Assembly: GCA_029247205.1 (NCBI GenBank)
Contig: JAQWLT010000026.1
Span: forward strand, 42,364-106,363
From: Phycisphaerales bacterium
GTDB taxonomy: Bacteria; Planctomycetota; Phycisphaerae; Phycisphaerales; SM1A02
Reading direction: 5' to 3'
DNA: 64,000 nucleotides
Shown here: piece after piece, positions 60,166 through 64,000 of the stretch
How positions within the stretch are numbered: position 1 is the stretch's first letter
Layout of the letters: the number at the start of each line of letters is the position of its first letter
The notes under the pieces: generated by a model
What the model was told of the DNA's origin: nothing
Seen by the model: only the letters and a program-made list of their open reading frames with translations
Database searches by the model: none
Translations under genes and position numbers: made by a program

Positions 60166-61554
60166 ATGATTCGACGCACCGGAGCGGTCGTGACCGCTGT
60201 CTTTCGACGCATCGTTCCCGACCCACTTGTCATCGCTGTTGTGCTGACGGTCGGGGTGTTCGTGGCCGCCTTGTGGGTGGGCCGATATCCCGATCATGTT
60301 GACACCACCCTGGAACGAGCGGGATGGTTACTCGATGCGTGGAGTAGTAGTGACGGTCTCTGGAAACTGCTTGCCTTCGCAATGCAGATGAGTCTCATTC
60401 TGCTGGGTGGACACGTACTCGCTGAAGCCCCGCCCGTTCGGCGAGCACTCGGCAAGCTTGCCAATATCCCACGTACTGCAGCAGGCGCAGCGATATTAAT
60501 CGGCATTGTTGCCATGCTGCTTGGGATTGTGAACTGGGGTTTAGGGCTCATCGGAGGCGCCGTCATTGCCCGTGAAACGGGCCGCTCACTCTCGCGGCGA
60601 GGTGTAACGGCGCACTACCCACTACTCGCAGCAGCTGGATATACCGGAATGCTTGTATGGCATGGTGGTCTCTCTGGTTCGGCTCCACTATCAATGACGA
60701 CGCCTGCAGGCACTGCCAAGGTGCTGCCAACTTCACTTGCAGGCGCCGAGGTGACCACTCCACTCAGCGAAACTGTGTTCTCGCTCGAGAATCTACTGAT
60801 TACCGGTGGACTGCTTCTGATCATTCCGGTCCTCCTTGGCCTGATGTCGCCTCAAAGCGTCGACTGTGAACCCATCGATCGATTCACCCCGGGTGAGCAG
60901 AATGCTCCCTGTGAGGCTCGGGGCCATGCAACACTGCCAGACTTGCTCAATCACACCAGGTGGATCACGGCAACGCTTGGTCTAGCACTTCTGTGCGCAG
61001 CAATCTCGACAACTGCCACAAGCGGCCTCGATCGGATTGGACTCAATACAGTCATCATGTATTTACTCGCAGTGGCACTTTTACTGCACCGCTCGCCAGA
61101 TGCATTCATGCACGCTGCGACACGCGCAGCAGCGGGATGCGCCGGCATCATCGTTCAATTCCCACTCTACGCTGGGATCATGGGAATCATGGTTGCCGCC
61201 GGGCTCGTCGAACTCTTGACAGGTGCCATGCTGGAACTGGCTGGACCACAAACGTTGGAGTTCTGGACCATGGTCTCTGCAGGCATCGTCAATATTCTCG
61301 TCCCGAGTGGTGGCGGACAGTGGGCTGTGCAAGGTCCAATTGCCATTGAAGCAGGACGGTCAGCGGGAATTGGCACTGGGTCAATGATATTAGCTGTTGC
61401 CTATGGCGATGAACTCACCAATATGCTGCAGCCATTTTGGGCATTACCGCTGCTCGCAGTAACCGGTGTACGGGCGCGGGACATCGTGGGCTACACCGCA
61501 ATCGTCATGCTTGCAGCAGGCGCATGGATGACACTTTGGTTGCTTGTCCTATGA
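60166..61554 (+). CDS. Short-chain fatty acid transporter (AtoE-like)
   Basis: Multi-TM; 'FRRIVPDPLVIAVVLTV', 'GIVNWGLGLIGGAVIARE', 'GGLSGSAPLSM', 'LVPSGGGQWAVQGPIAIEA', 'YGDELTNMLQPFWALPLLAVTG'. Confidence 0.88.
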   Translation: MIRRTGAVVTAVFRRIVPDPLVIAVVLTVGVFVAALWVGRYPDHVDTTLERAGWLLDAWSSSDGLWKLLAFAMQMSLILLGGHVLAEAPPVRRALGKLANIPRTAAGAAILIGIVAMLLGIVNWGLGLIGGAVIARETGRSLSRRGVTAHYPLLAAAGYTGMLVWHGGLSGSAPLSMTTPAGTAKVLPTSLAGAEVTTPLSETVFSLENLLITGGLLLIIPVLLGLMSPQSVDCEPIDRFTPGEQNAPCEARGHATLPDLLNHTRWITATLGLALLCAAISTTATSGLDRIGLNTVIMYLLAVALLLHRSPDAFMHAATRAAAGCAGIIVQFPLYAGIMGIMVAAGLVELLTGAMLELAGPQTLEFWTMVSAGIVNILVPSGGGQWAVQGPIAIEAGRSAGIGTGSMILAVAYGDELTNMLQPFWALPLLAVTGVRARDIVGYTAIVMLAAGAWMTLWLLVL

Positions 61555-62243
61555 GTAAGCATGTACGAGTTTGCAGGGCTGCGGGCATCCACACCGTGAC
61601 ACTAGATGCTGCAGATCGCCGCAACGCGCTTACTGTACCGATGCTAGAAGCCATCGAAGTGGCTGCTTGTGCTGCAGCAAACGCATCGGTCTTGGTGATT
61701 GAAGGAGCGGGCAAGACGTTCTGCGCAGGCTTTGATGTGGAACTCATGCAAACTCATCCAGACGCAGTGGATGAACTCATTGCAGCACTCAGTATGACAT
61801 GCCGAGCGTTGCGTCGATGCCCAGCAACCGTGCTCGCCGACGTTCAGGGCGCTGCTGTTGCTGGCGGATGCGCGTTGGCTGTATCAGCGGACATCCTGCT
61901 CGCTCGAGAGGGCGCACGACTGGGATACCCAGTGCACGCCCTGGGCATCTCACCTGCCGTCACCATTCCAGTGCTTCTTCCATCGGCGGGCGGACGGGCT
62001 AGAAGTATGCTGATGAACGGACGGCTTGTAGAGGCGCAATCACTGCATGATGCTGGAGTGGTGCACCACCTACTTCCGATGGAAAATGATCGAACCCCAT
62101 TCGTCAATGAACTCGCGGCTCGCGGCCGCGATGCTTCGCATATCACCAAGGCTTGGCTCAATGAACTGGATGATGTACTGAACGATGATCGATTCGATGG
62201 CCCGGTTACTGGATCACGCGGACTTCGCTACGGTCAGTCCTGA
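61551..62243 (+). CDS. Enoyl-CoA hydratase/isomerase family protein
   Basis: ATGA overlap with transporter; 'VLVIEGAGKTFCAGFDVELM', 'VLADVQGAAVAGGCALAVSADILLA'. Confidence 0.9.
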   Translation: MSKHVRVCRAAGIHTVTLDAADRRNALTVPMLEAIEVAACAAANASVLVIEGAGKTFCAGFDVELMQTHPDAVDELIAALSMTCRALRRCPATVLADVQGAAVAGGCALAVSADILLAREGARLGYPVHALGISPAVTIPVLLPSAGGRARSMLMNGRLVEAQSLHDAGVVHHLLPMENDRTPFVNELAARGRDASHITKAWLNELDDVLNDDRFDGPVTGSRGLRYGQS

Positions 62244-63571
62244 CTCGCTCGCTCGCCGGACTTGCTCCGAATCATGTCTCGGTGCGAGGCCGCATGCATG
62301 CCAAGTTGCACATAATCCTTGCGGCACACCGCATTGAGCATCCAGTCGACCAACACTCGTAGCCGACGGCCAAATCGCGGGGTCTTCATGAGATAGATCC
62401 CACGCCACATGAGCCATGCAAGAATGCCATGCACGCGAAGACCCTTGATCGCCGCCACACCTCGGTGACGCCCAAGCGGCACCAATATGCCTTGAAGTTC
62501 GACACCCCCAGGCTTGGTGGGTCGGCCCTGCTCAGTCGCCGCAATATTTGCTGCGAGTTGTGGCGCCTGCCGAATGGCGATTTGCGCCAGCGGAGGCATT
62601 GGCTTGCCATCGCGGCCAGGGACCGAAGCGCAATCACCCATGCCCCAAATATTCGGCGTTCCAGTCGCCCGGTAGTCTGATTCACACTGCATGCCGCCAA
62701 ATTTATTCAACGGAAGACCATTGAGGTTCTTTAGCATCGGGGAGGGGGCGATACCAGCGGTCCAAATGACCGTCGAACATGGAACGGTCTCGCCATTACT
62801 GTCAACGATGCGGTCCGCATGAACCTCCTTCACAGAGACGCCCGTATGAATATTGATCCCACGCTTTCGCAGTAACTTGGTCGCCCAGTTTGAGAGATGG
62901 TCTGGCAAAATCGCTAGCAATCTCTTGTTGAACTCATAGACGGAGAATTGAATATCTTCGTCTTTGATGTTGTGATATTGAGCCGACGCTTCGCGGACAA
63001 AGACTTCAAGTTCACCAAGCACTTCGATGCCTGTCACATTGCCGCCGACAACCACAAAATGTAAGAGGCGGCGACGTTCCTCAAGATCATCAATCGCATT
63101 TGCCAATTCCAAGAGTTCAACTGCCCGATCACGTATCGCCACGGCATCAGACATGTGTTTCATGAAGAAGGCGTGCTCACGAACTCCCGACACCACATCC
63201 TCTGGAAACATCCTCGTGACACTCCCGAGCGCGACGACGAGGTGGTCGTAACCGATCCATCTAGATTGTTCATCCCCAACAAGTTGGAAGTGCACACGCT
63301 GCGATTCTGGATCCATCCCAACCACTTCGGCCATCAGCAACTCTGCTTTGGGGGCAAATTCTCGAATGGGCACGGTGCAATGACGAGGTTCAATCGAACC
63401 ACATCCAGCTTCGATGAGCAATGGATAGAAAATGAAATAGTTATTCCGATCGATGACGACGACTTCGACATCAAGACCATACTTGCGGCGAGTCAGCTCC
63501 TTGGCGAGGTATGAGCCACCGAAGCCGCCGCCCAGAATGACAATTCGCTTTCGTTCACGCTGCTCAACCAT
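62234..63571 (-). CDS. Type II NADH dehydrogenase-like FAD oxidoreductase
   Basis: 'IVILGGGFGGSYLAKELTRR', 'VIWTAGIAPSPML', 'IWGMGDCASVPGRDGKPMPPLAQIAIRQA'. Confidence 0.92.
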   Translation of the reverse strand: MVEQRERKRIVILGGGFGGSYLAKELTRRKYGLDVEVVVIDRNNYFIFYPLLIEAGCGSIEPRHCTVPIREFAPKAELLMAEVVGMDPESQRVHFQLVGDEQSRWIGYDHLVVALGSVTRMFPEDVVSGVREHAFFMKHMSDAVAIRDRAVELLELANAIDDLEERRRLLHFVVVGGNVTGIEVLGELEVFVREASAQYHNIKDEDIQFSVYEFNKRLLAILPDHLSNWATKLLRKRGINIHTGVSVKEVHADRIVDSNGETVPCSTVIWTAGIAPSPMLKNLNGLPLNKFGGMQCESDYRATGTPNIWGMGDCASVPGRDGKPMPPLAQIAIRQAPQLAANIAATEQGRPTKPGGVELQGILVPLGRHRGVAAIKGLRVHGILAWLMWRGIYLMKTPRFGRRLRVLVDWMLNAVCRKDYVQLGMHAASHRDMIRSKSGERASQD

Positions 63572-64000
63572 GGTTGCCCTTCCTGCTGCGGAGTCGTCGG
63601 TGGCTGCATCACCACTTGGTCGCTCGTCCCGCGAGGGTACTCGACTGCTCGTTTCTTGTGCAAAGCCGGATCTGTCTCGATTGGCGGGATGTCATCATTA
63701 ATGATCATCGACATGATGAGCACGCATGACCACACGACTGGGAAGGCGGATGCCGCCACAGCAAATATTGCGAGGTTCCGAGCTGTGCTCCACCGCACTC
63801 TTCCAATAAACTCGCACACGATCACCACAAAGGCGACAACCGAGAACTTAAAGACGCTCATCCCAGGAATTCCGAACCACTTGATCACCAAAGCCGCGAT
63901 CGGATTCATCTCTGTGCCACTAAAGAACAGGACGAGCCGAGTCAGAATGATGTCGATTGAGGCGACAAAGACCAGCCATAAATACAGATTGGGAAAAAGT
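63493..64000 (-). CDS. DUF5658-like membrane protein, 5' partial (continues past window edge)
   Basis: Frame open to 64000: '..NLYLWLVFVASIDIILTRLVLFFSGTEMNPIAALVIKWFGIPGMSVFKFSVVAFVV' matches the topology of small membrane proteins with a '(E)xNP..' motif. Confidence 0.55.
   Translation of the reverse strand, partial: LFPNLYLWLVFVASIDIILTRLVLFFSGTEMNPIAALVIKWFGIPGMSVFKFSVVAFVVIVCEFIGRVRWSTARNLAIFAVAASAFPVVWSCVLIMSMIINDDIPPIETDPALHKKRAVEYPRGTSDQVVMQPPTTPQQEGQPWLSSVNESELSFWAAASVAHTSPRS

Overview
The window reads as a contiguous, densely coded bacterial core-genome segment, probably from a Planctomycetota/Phycisphaerae-like lineage (inferred from protein character only; not verified). I found no transposase, phage, toxin-antitoxin, defence or CRISPR signal. 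Most ORFs are housekeeping: rpsA, rpsU, leuS, alaS, tpiA, secG, groEL x2/groES/dnaJ/grpE, rnr, acsA, hppA, purE, pdxH, hpt, folC, trmB, tmk, rsfS. There is one tRNA-Gln(CUG) and several clear hairpin terminators. I did not find an obvious new multi-gene system. The signals most worth a second look are: (1) a recurrent TANNNT hexamer 6-12 nt before the start codon of about 14 mostly operon-leading genes, with no Shine-Dalgarno, suggesting leaderless transcription; (2) a ~400-nt gap at 5828-6232 with nested compensatory helices, a candidate structured RNA; (3) a structured stretch ending in a terminator-like hairpin with no gene upstream on its strand (about 59137-59292); (4) a ~130-aa insertion in the membrane pyrophosphatase; (5) a groEL-groES-groEL-dnaJ-grpE-fmdB block in which the FmdB protein has a histone-H1-like tail; (6) several convergent gene pairs that overlap at their 3' ends.
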